DNA from: Magnaporthiopsis rhizophila | Taxonomy: Eukaryota > Ascomycota > Sordariomycetes > Magnaporthales > Magnaporthaceae | Assembly: GCA_003049465.1 (NCBI GenBank) | Contig: PYSS01000008.1 | Coordinates: forward strand, 434,001 to 498,000 | Reading direction: 5' to 3' | DNA: 64,000 nt | Shown: positions 23,501 through 36,482 of the stretch, piece by piece | How the letters are laid out: every line of letters starts with the position of its first letter | Position numbering within the stretch: position 1 is the stretch's first letter | The notes under the pieces: model-generated | The model's database searches: none | What the model saw: the letters and a program-made list of their open reading frames with translations, nothing else | Told to the model about the DNA's origin: nothing | Position numbers and translations under genes: made by a program

Positions 23501-26500
23501 TCAACCTGGGGTACTGGGTCAAGAGGGTAAACGGTCAGATCAAGTCAATCCTGCTGACGCGACTCCACCGCGCAATCCAGGCGTGGATTGAGGCTTTCGA
23601 GGAGGACGCTTCAGATGACAGGAGACGTAGTCAAGTCGACTCCTCCGAAGCGAAGCCCGGAGTTCCTAGCATGAGGAGGCTGGTGCACGAGATCACCATG
23701 CGGAACCAGCTCATCTACCTCGATCCTCCCCTGGCCTTTGCTCGGGCTAGCTGGTACCTGCAGCTTCAAGAGTGGCTCGGCATCATCTGCCACCAGAAGA
23801 AGATCAAGGCCACCAGGTACCAAATGAGCATCGCCACCACCACAACGGATGAGGCGCGGTTTGACGATCTGCCCGCCGAGTGCACCGACATGCTCTCGAG
23901 GGTCCAAGATTCGGTCGAGAGGAAGCTGCTGGACATCAACAACTATGTCAACGAGTGGCTACGCTTTCAGTCTCTCTGGGATCTCCAGTCGGAGCAGGTC
24001 TACGATATCCTTGGAGACCAGCTGGCGAAGTGGCTGCAGTTGCTTCAGGAGATCAGGAAGACCCGGCAGACTTTTGATACCACAGAGGTCAGCCGCTCCT
24101 TTGGCCACATCACCATCGACTACGACCAGGTGCAAACCAAAGTCAACGCCAAATATGACCAGTGGCAACACGACATCCTGATCAAGTTCGCCAGCCGACT
24201 AGGTGCTCGCCTGAGGGAGGTCCACGCCGAGATTGAAAAGGCCCGCAACGATCTGGAGAGCCAGCGACTCGAGGCTTCATCCACAGACCAGGCCGTTCAG
24301 TTCATCACGGTTGTCCAGACCTGCAAACGTCAAGTCAAGCTCTGGGCACCAGAGGTGGAGACTTTCCGCCAGGGCGAGTCGACACTCGTGCGGCAGCGGT
24401 ACCAATTCCCCAACGACTGGCTGCACGCCCAGCAGGTGGATGGCCTCTGGGAGGCCCTGAACGACCTGCTCGCCCGCCGATCAAAGGTGATTCAGGACCA
24501 GACCGATGCCCTGTTGGCAAAGATCAACGCCGAGGACCAGATCGTGAGGGAAAAGATCAGGGAGGTCACGGTGCAGTGGAACGACGAGAAGCCGGTCTCG
24601 GGCACTATTCCTCCCGACGAGGCATCAGCGACGCTCGCCTCGTTCGAGCAGAGGATCACCCAGCTGCAGAACCAGTCTATCGGCATCGCCAAGGCAAAGG
24701 AGGCGCTGGACATTCCTGCCGACCCCGACACGTCCCTCAACGTCATCCTCGAGGAAGTGAACGATTTCAAGTCGGTTTGGGCCTCGCTGTCGCTCATCTG
24801 GAAGAACCTGAATGAGCTGCGCGAGATGCTCTGGAACAGCGTCCAGCCCAGGAAGATTAGGGCCGCCATCGACGGCCTGATCAAGATGACCAAGGAGATG
24901 CCTAGCCGCATGCGCCAGTACGCCGCTTTTGAGCACATCCAAAACATTCTCCGCACGTACCTCAAGGTCAACAGCCTGCTCACCGACCTCAAGTCTGAGG
25001 CTGTGCGCGACAGGCACTGGACCAAGATCTACAAGCAAATCAAGCCGAACAAGCGATACTCCCCGGTGTCCATGACCCTGGGCGACGTCTGGGACCTGAA
25101 CCTTGTCGCCACCGAGACCATCATCAAGGACATCATCGCCCAGGCCCAGGGGGAGATGGCACTCGAGGAGTTCCTCAAACAGGTCAGGGAGACGTGGACT
25201 GGTTACAACCTGGATCTTGTAAACTACCAGAACAAATGCCGCCTGATCAGGGGCTGGGACGACCTCTTCGCCAAGTGCAGCGAGAACCTCAACTCGCTCC
25301 AGGCCATGAAGCACTCGCCCTACTACAAGGAGTTTGAAGAGGAGGCGTCGTCCTGGGAGGACAAACTCAATCGTGTGCACGTGCTCTTCGACGTCTGGAT
25401 CGACGTCCAGCGGCAGTGGGTGTATCTCGAGGGTGTATTCACTGGCAACGCCGACATCAAGCACCTTCTCCCGACCGAGTCTGTCAGGTTCAACAACATC
25501 AACACCGAGTTCTCGTCGGTGATGAAGAAGGTGTACAAGCAGCCATATGTCCTTGACGTGCTCAACATCCCTGGCGTTCAGAAGTCGCTCGAGCGCCTGG
25601 CCGACCTTCTCAACAAGATCCAGAAGGCCCTCGGAGAGTACCTGGAGAAGGAGCGGGTCTCCTTCCCTCGGTTCTACTTTGTCGGTGACGAGGATCTGCT
25701 CGAGATGATCGGTAACAGTAACGACACCCTCCGCATTGCAAAACACTTCAAGAAGATGTTCGCGGGCCTGTCGGGCCTCATCATGGACGACGAGGCTATA
25801 ATATCGGGTTTCACGTCCAAAGAGGGCGAGGTTGTGCGGCTCAAGAAGGAAATCTCGGTCATCAAGACACCACGCATCAACGATTGGCTTGCACTGCTCG
25901 AGAATGGCATGAAGTCGACGCTGGCCGAGCTGCTGGCGGAGGCGGTTGAGCAGTACACCCCAATCTTCAACAGCTCTGACGTCGACAAGGCGGCGCTCAC
26001 AGAATTCATGGAGGCGTACCCTAGCCAGATCGTTGTGCTTGCTACCCAAGCCGTGTGGACCACTGCTGTGGATCAGTCGCTTGCCGAGGGCGGCAGCACC
26101 CTCCAGTCCCTTTTCGAGAAGGAAGTCCAGGTGTTGCGGCTCCTCGCAGATACCGTGCTGGGAGACCTGGAGGTGCTGATGAGGAAGAAGTGCGAGCAGC
26201 TCATCACCGAGTGTGTGCACCAGCGCGACGTGATTGAGAAACTCGTCGGTCTCAACGCGAACACGCCCACACACTATATGTGGCTGCTACAGATGCGCTA
26301 CGTCTACTCTCCCGAGGGCGACTTCCTCCAGCGGCTCCACATCAAGATGGCCAACGCCAAGCTCGCCTATGGCTTCGAGTACCTCGGCGTGCCCGAGCGC
26401 CTCGTCCGCACTCCGCTCACCGACAGGTGTTTCCTGACCCTCACACAGGCGCTTTGCCAGCGTCTTGGCGGATCGCCGTACGGCCCCGCCGGAACGGGAA

Positions 26501-29500
26501 AGACCGAATCGGTCAAGGCGCTCGGTGTTCAGCTGGGAAGGTTCACTCTCGTCTTCTGCTGTGACGACACGTTCGACTTCCAGGCCATGGGCCGCATCTT
26601 CCTAGGTATCTGCCAGGTCGGTGCGTGGGGCTGCTTCGACGAGTTCAACCGTCTCGAGGAGAGGATCCTGTCGGCCGTGTCTCAGCAAATCCAGAACATT
26701 CAGCTGGGTCTCAAGCAGGGCGCCGAGGACGAGAAGGCTCAGATCGAGCTGATTGGGCGCCAGCTGCGCGTCAACGCGAACACGGGCATCTTCATCACCA
26801 TGAACCCGGGCTATGCTGGCCGTTCCAACCTGCCCGACAACCTCAAGAAGCTGTTCCGCAGCGTCGCCATGTCCAAGCCGGACAAGGAGCTCATTGCCGA
26901 GGTCATGCTCTACTCCCAGGGCTTCAACCAGGCCAAGCAGCTGTCCAAGCAGACGGTGCCGTTCTTCGACCAGTGCGGCGCCAAACTTTCCAAACAGGCC
27001 CATTACGACTTCGGTCTTCGTGCCCTGAAGAGCGTTCTTGTGAGCTCCGGTGGACTCAAGCGAGCCAGACTCACCGCTAGTGAAGACGGCATTGGCGCCG
27101 AGGAGGTTGTGGAGCCCGAGATTCTTGTCCAGTCGATCCGAGAGACGATTGCTCCGAAGCTGATCAAGTCTGACGTTGAGATTATGAGCGGAATTGAGGA
27201 GGTCTGCTTCCCCGGGGTATCCTATGTGCCATCGAACCTGCAGAAACTCGAAGAGGCGATTCGTGGCCTGGCGGACGAGAGGCAGCTTGTCGTCAACGAT
27301 ACCTGGATGACCAAGATCCTGCAGCTGTACCAGATCCAGGGCATCCACCACGGTGTCATGATGGTGGGAGGCTCTGGATCTGGAAAGTCTGCCGCCTGGA
27401 CCTTGCTGCTTGACGCCCTCCAGAAGGTCGAGGGCGTCGAGGGCGTGTCGCACATCATCGACTCCAAGGTCATGTCCAAGGAAGCGCTCTACGGAAATCT
27501 CGACTCGACCACGCGCGAATGGACAGACGGTCTGTTCACCAGCATCCTCCGCAAGATTGTCGACAACCTGCGTGGCGAGGACTCCAAGCGCCACTGGATC
27601 GTGTTCGATGGTGACGTCGACCCGGAGTGGGTTGAGAACCTGAACAGTGTGCTCGACGACAACAAGCTGCTCACCCTTCCCAACGGAGAGCGTCTGAACC
27701 TGCCCGCGAACGTGCGCATCATGTTCGAGGTGGAGAACCTCAAGTACGCCACGCTGGCAACCGTGTCTCGCTGCGGTATGGTCTGGTTTAGCGAGGACAC
27801 CGTCACGCCGAGCATGATGGTTGACAACTACCTCGAGACCCTGAGGTCCGTTGCTTTCGAGGACCTTGACGAGGACGTTGTGGCCACGGGCCAGAGCGCC
27901 GAGAAGGCCCTCACCGTGCAGAGGCATGCGGCCGACCTGCTCAAGGAATACCTCAACACGGACAACTTCATCCTCGAGGCGCTGAAGCAGGCTGAGGGCT
28001 ACAACCATATCATGGAGTTCACCATCGCACGCGTTCTCAACACGCTCTTCTCCCTCCTCAACAAGGCCGTCCGCGACATGATCGAGTACAACAACCAGCA
28101 CAGTGACTTCGCTCTGGAGCCGGAGCAGGTCGAGGCCTACATCTGCAAGAAGCTTCTCCTCGCCCTGGTGTGGGCTCTCACGGGCGACTGCCCCTTGAAC
28201 GACCGCAAGGCGTTTGGAGACTGCGTCTGCGGTCTTGCAACCTTTGGATCCCCGCCACTGGACGGCTCGAGCTCGCTGATCGACTTTGATGTGTCGCTGC
28301 CCAAGGGCGACTGGACACCCTGGCAAGGCCAGGTCCCCTCCATCGAGGTCAACACGCACTCCATTACGCAGACGGACGTTGTCATCCCCACCCTCGACAC
28401 GGTCAGGCACGAGGACGTTCTGTATTCGTGGCTCGCGGAGCACAAGCCGCTGCTGCTTTGCGGTCCTCCTGGCTCCGGAAAGACGATGACGCTCTTCAGC
28501 GCTCTCCGTAAGCTGCCCAACATGGAGGTTGTAGGTCTCAACTTCTCCAGCGCCACCACACCCGATCTCCTTATCAAGACGTTTGAGCAGTACTGCGAGT
28601 ACAAGAAGACGCTCAACGGCGTCGTCCTCTCGCCGACCCAGATTGGACGCTGGCTCGTCATCTTCTGTGACGAGATCAACCTGCCCGCCCCTGACAAGTA
28701 CGGGACGCAACGGGCCATCTCGTTCCTCCGTCAGCTGGTTGAGCACAACGGCTTCTGGAGGACGTCGGACAAGTCGTGGGTTACGCTTGATCGTATCCAG
28801 TTTGTCGGAGCTTGCAACCCTCCGACCGACGCTGGCCGTACCCCCATGGGAGCACGTTTCCTGCGCCACGCTCCGCTCATCATGGTCGACTATCCCGGCG
28901 AGCTCTCGCTGCAGCAAATTTACGGAACCTTCAACTCGGCCGTGCTCAAGATCATCCCCTCGCTCCGCGGATACTCGGAGGCCATCACGCAAGCCATGGT
29001 CAGGTTCTATCTCGAGTCGCAGCAGCGCTTCACGCCCAAGATCCAGCCCCACTACGTATACAGCCCTCGTGAGCTCACCAGGTGGGTGCGCGGCGTGTAC
29101 GAGGCCATCCGGCCGCTCGAGACGCTCTCTATCGAAGGCCTCATCCGCATCTGGGCGCACGAGGCCCTGCGTCTCTTCCAGGACCGTCTCGTGGCCGAAG
29201 ACGAGCGCAGGTGGACCGAGGACGCCGTGCGGCGCATCGCCCTCACCTACTTCCCGACAATCGACGAGGCCAAGGCTCTCGGCGGGCCCATCCTCTTCTC
29301 CAACTGGCTCTCCAAGAACTACGTGCCGGTCGACCGCGAGCAGCTCCGCGACTTCGTCAAGGCCAGGCTCAAGACGTTCTGCGAGGAGGAGGTGGACGTG
29401 CCGCTCATTCTGTTCAACGACGTGCTCGAGCACGTCCTCCGCATCGATCGTGTGTTCCGCCAGCCTCAAGGCCATCTGATCCTGATCGGCGTCAGCGGCA

Positions 29501-32500
29501 GTGGCAAGACGACGCTTTCTCGCTTCGTCGCATGGATGAACGGCCTGAAGGTGTTCCAGATCAAGGTGCACGGCAAGTACTCGGGCGAGGACTTCGACGA
29601 CGACCTCCGAGAAGTGCTGCGCCGCTGCGGTTGCAAGGGCGAGAAGCTCTGCTTCATTATGGACGAATCTAACGTTCTCGACTCGGGATTCCTCGAGAGG
29701 ATGAACACGTTGCTCGCCAACGCCGAGGTTCCCGGTCTGTTCGAAGGTGACGACCTGGCCGCCCTCATGACGCAATGCAAGGAGGGCGCGCAGCGACAGG
29801 GCCTGCTCCTGGATTCGCAGGAGGAGCTGTACAAGTGGTTCACGGCGCAGATTGTCAAGAACCTCCACGTGGTCTTCACAATGAACCCTCCGGAAGACGG
29901 CCTCGGCTCCAAGGCCGCCACCAGTCCCGCTCTCTTCAACCGTTGCGTGCTCAACTGGTTCGGCGACTGGTCCGACCAGGCTCTGTTCCAGGTTGGCCAC
30001 GAGCTGACCCAGTCGGTCGACCTCGACCGGCCCAACTTCCAGGCTCCGGACACTCTCCCCATCGCCTACAGCGGCATCAACCTGCCCCCGTCCCACCGCG
30101 AGGCCGTCGTCAACTCGATGGTGCACATCCATCACTCCCTGGCACGATTCAACGCCAAGTTACTTAAGCAGCAGAACAAGGTTACCTTCCTCACGCCGCG
30201 CCACTACCTCGACTTTGTGGCCCAGTACGTCAAGCTCTATAACGAAAAGCGGGAGGATCTGGAGGAGCAGCAGCGTCATCTCAACGTCGGTCTCGAGAAG
30301 CTCCGGGACACGGTGGACAAGGTGCGCGATCTCCGGGTCAGCCTGGCCGAGAAGAAGACGCAGCTGGAGCGCAAGGACGCCGAGGCGAACGAGAAGCTGC
30401 AGCACATGGTCGCGGACCAGCGCGAGGCAGAGCAGCGCAAGAGCGCGTCCCTCGAGCTGCAGAAGGCCCTCGAGGTGCAAGAATCCGAGGTCGCCTCCCG
30501 CAAGAAGGTCGTGCTCGAGGACCTGGCCAAGGCGGAGCCGGCGGTCGAAGAGGCCAAGGCTAGCGTCAGCGCCATCAAGCGCCAGCACCTGACGGAGGTT
30601 CGGTCCATGAGCTCGCCGCCTCAGGGTGTCAAGCTGGCCCTGGACGCGGTCTGCACGCTGATCGGGCACAAGGTGACGGACTGGAGGGGCATCCAGGCCG
30701 TAGTGAGGCGAGACGACTTCATCGCCAGCATCGTCAACTTTGACAACGAAAAGCAGATGACCAAGTCGCTGCGGTTGAAGATGCGCAACGAGTTCCTTGC
30801 CAACCCGGCCTTCACGTACGAGAAGGTCAACTTCTCCAGCAAGGCCTGCGGCTCCCTGGTGCAGTGGGTTGAGGCTCAGGTCAACTACGCCGAGATCCTG
30901 GACCGCGTCGGGCCCCTGCGCGACGAGGTGGCCAAGCTCGAGGACCAGGCTCTGCAGACGAGGGCCAACGCCAAGGCGGTCGAGGACAACATCGCGAACC
31001 TGGAGAAGAGCATTGCGACGTACAAGGTCGAATACGCCGAGCTCGTGAGCGAGACGCAGGCCATCAAGGGCGAGATGACTGGTGTGCAGTCCAAGGTCGA
31101 CCGCAGCGTCAAGCTCCTCGACAGTCTCTCGTCGGAGAGGGTTCGCTGGGAGGAGGGCAGCAGGTCGTTCGAGACGCAGATCAGTACGCTCGTCGGCGAC
31201 GTCCTGGTCGCCGCGGCCTTTTTGGCCTACAGCGGTCTCTACGACCAGATGTTCCGCAAGTCCATGATGGAGGATTGGCTCCACCAGCTGCAGCTCTCCG
31301 GCATCAGCATCAAGCAGCACAACCCCGTGACCGAGTATCTGTCGACGGCCGACGAGCGCCTCGGATGGCAGGCTAACTCCCTCCCCGTGGACGATCTGTG
31401 CACCGAGAACGCCATCATCCTCAAGCGCTTCAACCGGTACCCGCTCATCATCGACCCATCTGGCCGTGTGACCGAGTTCCTGCAGAAGGAGAGCAAAGAG
31501 CGGCGCCTGACCGTCACCAGCTTCCTGGACGACTCCTTCACCAAGCAGCTCGAGAGCTCGCTCCGGTTCGGCAACCCCATCCTCATCCAGGATGCCGAGC
31601 ACCTCGACCCAGTGCTCAACCACGTGCTCAACAAGGAGTACCAGAAGACAGGCGGACGTGTGCTCATCCAGCTCGGCAAGCAAGAGATCGACTTCTCGCC
31701 CGCGTTCAAGCTCTACCTGTCGACACGGGACCCGTCGGCCACGTTTGCGCCCGACATCTGCAGTCGTACCACCTTTGTCAACTTCACAGTCACGCAGAGC
31801 AGTCTGCAGACGCAGTCGCTCAACGAGGTGCTCAAGTCGGAGCGGCCCGACGTGGACGAGCGGCGGTCCAACCTCATCAAGCTGCAGGGCGAGTTCAAGG
31901 TGCATCTGCGCCAGCTCGAGAAGCGCCTCCTGCAGGCGCTCAACGAGTCTCGCGGCAACATCCTCGACGACGACAATGTCCTCAGGACGCTCGAGACGCT
32001 CAAGAAGGAGGCGGCCGACATCTCGGACAAGATGAGCAACACCGAGGGCGTCATGGCCGAGGTTGAGGAGATCACCAAGGGCTACGACATCATCGCCCGG
32101 TCCTGCAGTGCCGTCTTCGCCGTGCTGGAGCAGCTCCACTACCTCAACCACTTCTACCGCCTCTCGCTGCAGTATTTCCTCGACATCTTCCACACGGTGC
32201 TGCGCGAGAACAAGCGGCTGGCGGCCGAGACCGACTACGACAAGCGCCGCGACATCATCGTGCAGGACCTCTTCGTGACGGCCTACCAGCGCACCGCGCT
32301 CGGCTTGCTGCAGAAGGACCGCATCACGCTCGCCATCCTCCTGGCGCAGGCTTCTCCTTACAAGATGGAGCGGCGTCTGATCGACATCATTCTCGACGAA
32401 AATGTGCCGGGTGCCGATCTTTCGTCAAACAAGGATTCCAAGGGTGAGGTGTTCGCCAGGGCATCGCGTCTGTCGGTGTTTAAGGACCGGCTCGAGAAGG

Positions 32501-33732
32501 TGTCGAGCGCGGACTGGGACAAGTTCCTGACCGAGGAGCAGGCCGAGAACTTTGTGCCGCAGGTGTGGGACGACGATATCTGGCAGAACGACAGGGCGCT
32601 ACTCTCGCTGCTCATGGTCAAGCTCTTCCGTCTGGACCGGTTCGTGCCGGCGGCCGAGCGGTTCGCGGTGCTCGTGTTCGGAGAGGGCCTGCTGGACATC
32701 GTGGAGGACCTGGGGGCGACGGTGTCGCAGGTGCCGCCGACGCGGCCGGTGGCTCTGGTGTCGAGCCCCGGCTTCGACGCCAGTTACAAGGTGGACTCGC
32801 TGGTGGAGAGGCGCGGGGTGCGGTGCACCAACATTGCCATGGGGTCCAACGAAGGCCTCGCGAGCGCCGACAAGTCGCTCAGCAACGCGGCGCAGACGGG
32901 ATCGTGGGTCCTGGTCAAGAACGTCCACCTGGCGCCGACGTGGCTCCAGAGCCTCGAGAAGCGCATGGAGTCGCTCAACCCGCACCCGGACTTCCGGCTC
33001 TTCCTGTCGATGGAGTCGAGCCCAAAGATCCCCGTCAACCTGCTGCGAGCGTCGCGCGTGCTCATGTACGAGCAGCCGGCGGGCGTGCGGGCCAACATGA
33101 AGGACTCGATGTCTTCGCTCTCGACCAGGCCGGCCAAGAGCCCCGTGGAGCGCACGAGGCTGTACCTGCTCCTGTCGTTCCTGCACGCCGTCGTTCAGGA
33201 GCGGCTGCGGTACGCCCCCAGCCTGGGCTGGAAGGGCTTCTGGGAGTTCAACGACAGCGACTACGAGTGCTCGGCCTTCATCATCGACACGTGGATCGAC
33301 ACGGCGTCCAACAAGCGGACCAACATCGCGCCGCAGAACATACCGTGGGACATGATCCGCTACCTCATCACCGAGATGTACGGCGGCAAGATCGACGACG
33401 AGGGCGACTACAGCATGCTGAGACAGCTGATCCACAAGTTCCTCACGCCCGAGGCGTACGAGATCAACCACAAGCTGGTCGAGGCCGCGGCGGCCACGGA
33501 CGCGACGGGCGGCGAGTCGGGCGGCGACCTGGTGGTGCCGCAGGGCACGTCGATGCAGGACTTCATGTCGTGGATCCACGCCCTCCCCGAGCGCGAGCCG
33601 CCCACGTACCTAGGCCTGCCGGCCAACGCGGAGAAGCTGCTGCTCGTGGGGCTAGGGCAGTCGTTGATACAGAACGTCAAGAAGGTGACGGACCTGCTGG
33701 ACGAGGGCGAGCAGCTGACGGTGGAGAGCTGA
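20593..33732 (+). CDS. dhc1: cytoplasmic dynein 1 heavy chain
   Basis: Motor subunit that carries nuclei, endosomes and vesicles toward microtubule minus ends; orthologue of Aspergillus nudA and Neurospora ro-1. Exons 20593..20887 and 20990..33732; one 102-base intron (GTATGT...TTGCAG, phase 1), giving 4345 residues, the usual length. The N-terminal tail occupies roughly the first 1400 residues, then the linker. P-loops: AAA1 GPAGTGKT 1930-1937 with Walker B FDEFNR near 1982; AAA2 GGSGSGKS 2225-2232; AAA3 GPPGSGKT 2590-2597; AAA4 GVSGSGKT 2932-2939. The stalk coiled coils are at about 3182-3290 and 3400-3460, flanking the microtubule-binding domain. AAA5, AAA6 and the C-terminal domain follow. 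No frameshift or missing catalytic motif was seen. The gene is convergent with the Zn2Cys6 gene downstream. Confidence 0.97.
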
Positions 33733-33864
33733 GGCTGGGCCGAGGATTGAGGGCTCTGGGATTTGAGCACAGCTCCCTTTTTTCATGTGATTTGTTTCGT
33801 TGTTTTCTATTCATTTCACTGCTATCAAAGCATCATTCCTGTCGAAGAGACACCCCCCCCCCCC

Positions 33865-33896
<32 letters not shown>

Positions 33897-34106
33897 CTAT
33901 TCATTGGCCCTAAGCCAGACAAGAGCACGAGAGGGTGTATTTTCTGTCCATGTTTTGGCCATCACATTTTCTGATACCCCTACTTATTCACCCACTATCA
34001 CCACGAGACGTAGAATGCCTTTTGTCACGTTTTTCTTTTTTCGAAATTCTGCAGACTCGACAATAGACTACCAGGTATTCAGACACTAGTTGAAAGCAAA
34101 TCCACA
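33733..34106. other. convergent 3' flanks with C20/T24 homopolymer junction
   Basis: 374 bases between the stops of the dynein and Zn2Cys6 genes. They contain a C run (33853-33872) that runs directly into a T run (33873-33896). No gene seen. Confidence 0.75.
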
Positions 34107-34327
34107 TCATGTTGTTGATGACCACAGTGACAGATCGCAGCCGGACGGTAGGAGGTTTTCGCCCCCGCTCCAAAGCGCAGTGTTTTGCATGGGGAACGCA
34201 TTGATCGCCGCTGCCACATCGCTTACCAGCCAGTCGCCCACTCCCGCGTCAGCGAGCGGCGGTGGTGGCGGCGTTGGGGGAGGGGCAGCAGGCGTTGATG
34301 TTGCGCCTTGGCTGCTGCTGCTGCTGC

Positions 34328-34387
<60 letters not shown>

Positions 34388-36265
34388 CTATTGATGCTGC
34401 TGTCGCCGTAGCCGCCACAGCAGCGCCCGGACGCAGCATGAGCCGGGCCAGCTCCTGCAGCTCCCTTACGTAGCGGCCCACGCGGGGCCAGACCTCGGCC
34501 ATGGCCTTGAGACAGGCAATGATGAGGCGCAGCTGGCTGCGGGCGACGGCGACGCGGGGGCCCGTCAACACGGAGCGGCAGGCGGCCAGGAGCGGCACGG
34601 CGCCGGTGGCGAGCTGGCAGACGACAAAGGGGCTCCTGTCGAAGAGACCGCCGCCCGTGGGGAGGGTCAGCAGACGGACCTGGCCCTCGATGGCGCGCAG
34701 GCAGCGCGTGGTGTGGATGATGAGCGACTCCTTGGCCACGGGCTCGGTGGCGGGGAAGACGACGCACGTCGACAGCGTCTCGATCGGGTCGAAGAGGATG
34801 CGCGAAAAGGGCCGGTGGACGGTCAGCACGACCGTGTTGATCACCATGTGGGCCTGGAACATGAGCTCGTCTACGACGGCGCTGCCGCTGCCGCCGCCGT
34901 CGGGGGTCAGGACCAGGGCGTCGCGCTTGGATTCGGGCAGGAGGAGGTGCCAGGCGTCGAGGATGGCGTCGATCTCGTGCAGCACCCGCGCCGAGCCCGA
35001 CGGGTCCGTCAGCGGCGGGATGGCGGCCAGCGCGTCGGCGGCGCTGCGGTAGGCGTCGATGAGGTAGGCGAAGGACGAGTAGACGTGGCTGTCGGTCTCT
35101 AGCTCGCGCGAGTCCATGTCCTCGACCGTTTTGGTGGGAGGGATGATCTATGAGGGTAGGTACGTTAGTGTTTCTGTGGGACTCCCCATATCAAAACTTA
35201 TCCGAGGCTGTGAAAACTTACCATGCTCTCGTACTCGTCCTCCTCGCACGGCAGCCCAACCGTGTTCTCGATGGTGCACACCCAAAACACCAAGACCCTG
35301 TCCGTGGCGGCGATGCAGGCGTCCAGGATCAGCAGCTGCCACCACGTCCTCCGCCAGCTCTCGCCCAGCACCGGGTCGCCAGCCGCGCAGGCGGCCGTGG
35401 CAAACTCGGCCTTGTTCATGCCCAGGTCCACCGCGAGCCCGACGGCCGAGTTGAGCAGCGTGCGCGCCTCGGCCGGGTCGGTGCTCCAGTAGAGGTAGAT
35501 GGAGAGCAAGAGGCGGCACTGGACCTGGAAGGGGCTGGGGCTGCATTGGGACCCGGCAGCAGCGTCCATCCGAGCCAGCTCCAGCAACTGCTGCTGTTGC
35601 TGCTGGGTTGACGATGGCTGTTGTTGTTGTTGCTGCTGCTGTGGGCGGGTATAAAGGGAGCCGATATGTCGCATGACAGAGATCAGAGGATTCAGCTCAG
35701 CCGCCCGGGCTGGATCGGCCAGGAGTTGGTCCAGACGTGCACGGGGGACGACGAAGGGATGCAGCCGATGGAAGCGGAGGTAGTAGAGGTGCAGGGAGGC
35801 ATCCGGGGCAGGAGACTCGGAGGTGGCTGTGCGCAGGTAGCCCGCGTCGGTTAAAGGGAACGGGTCAAATAGGCCAAATAGCGGCTGCTCGTCTGTTGAC
35901 TCTAGAATAAACGGCGATTGTTGCTGCTGCCCGAAGCTTGCCGTCGACGAGCCGCTACTGCTGTCCACAGCGAGCTCTCGTCGGGGAACCTCTGGCGACT
36001 GGACGGCACTTGCTGCTGCTACCGCTGCCGCCTCAGCTTCAGCACGTCTCTTGCGGCGGGCGGCGAGGGTTTCCCGGTCGAGGCCTCCGCGGCGGGACTT
36101 GGTGTAGACGCAACTCTTGCCGGCAGCGGCGCATCGCTCGCACCGCGGTCGCTCAGCTCCGCACCGCACGTGCCTGTCGCGGCAGGGGATGCAGGCGAGC
36201 GACGCCCTGGAGCTTGCCACTGCTGCCGTTGCTGCAGCGGGAGTGCCAGTGGCAGAAGACGACAT
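34107..36265 (-). CDS. Zn2Cys6 fungal-specific transcription factor
   Basis: Exons on the minus strand are 36265..35222 and 35147..34107; the 74-base phase-0 intron (GTAAGT...TAG) gives 694 residues. Six cysteines at 25, 28, 35, 42, 45 and 52 (CX2CX6CX6CX2CX6C) form the binuclear zinc cluster, followed by a basic stretch (KSRRGG, RRKRR). From about residue 170, LHLYYLRFHRLHPFVV opens the fungal-specific regulatory domain (Fungal_trans type). It holds short Gln runs and continues across the splice site. Near the C-terminus are about 20 consecutive Asn and then a Ser run, encoded by a trinucleotide microsatellite. The ATG at 36265 is preferred over an in-frame upstream extension because zinc clusters usually lie near the N-terminus. 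It is divergent from the oxidoreductase gene, 519 bases away, which makes that gene a candidate target. Class is firm; specificity is unknown. Confidence 0.9.
34315..34388 (-). repeat. coding trinucleotide microsatellite (Asn/Ser runs)
   Basis: On the plus strand GCT repeats pass into more than 18 copies of GTT/TTG. In the transcription-factor frame this gives an AAC-encoded Asn run followed by a Ser run. The Asn tract uses one codon throughout, so it is likely to be length-variable by slippage. Confidence 0.9.
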
Positions 36266-36384
36266 GGTTGGGCTCGTGTGTTGCTCTTTGTTTGGCCATC
36301 CATCCGTCTTTCTCAGTCGGCGAACCGGGAAAAAAGGGGCAGGGACTATAGCGGGGACTCGGGGACCCAAACCTCGCCATGCTG

Positions 36385-36396
36385 TCGGGTACCCGA
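36385..36396. promoter_or_regulatory. TCGGGTACCCGA palindrome (CGG-N4-CCG)
   Basis: Perfect 12-base palindrome. Inverted CGG triplets with a short spacer are the classic binding format of dimeric Zn2Cys6 proteins. It lies 120 bases upstream of the regulator ATG. Function is inferred from sequence form and location only. Confidence 0.4.
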
Positions 36397-36482
36397 TGAC
36401 GCTGACTAAGAGCATGCGGCTTCCCCTGATCTCCCGCACTCCAGCGCCAAGGCCCCGGGTATCCTAAGGGATGCTAGATGCG

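Noticed and set aside
26602..30135. Minus-strand open frame of about 1177 codons
   Set aside because: Lies wholly antisense to the dynein AAA region, has no domain resemblance, and is explained by GC-rich third positions of the sense gene.
36266..36439. In-frame 58-codon upstream extension of the Zn2Cys6 gene
   Set aside because: It would push the zinc cluster away from the N-terminus and overlap the palindrome; the ATG at 36265 is the more typical start.
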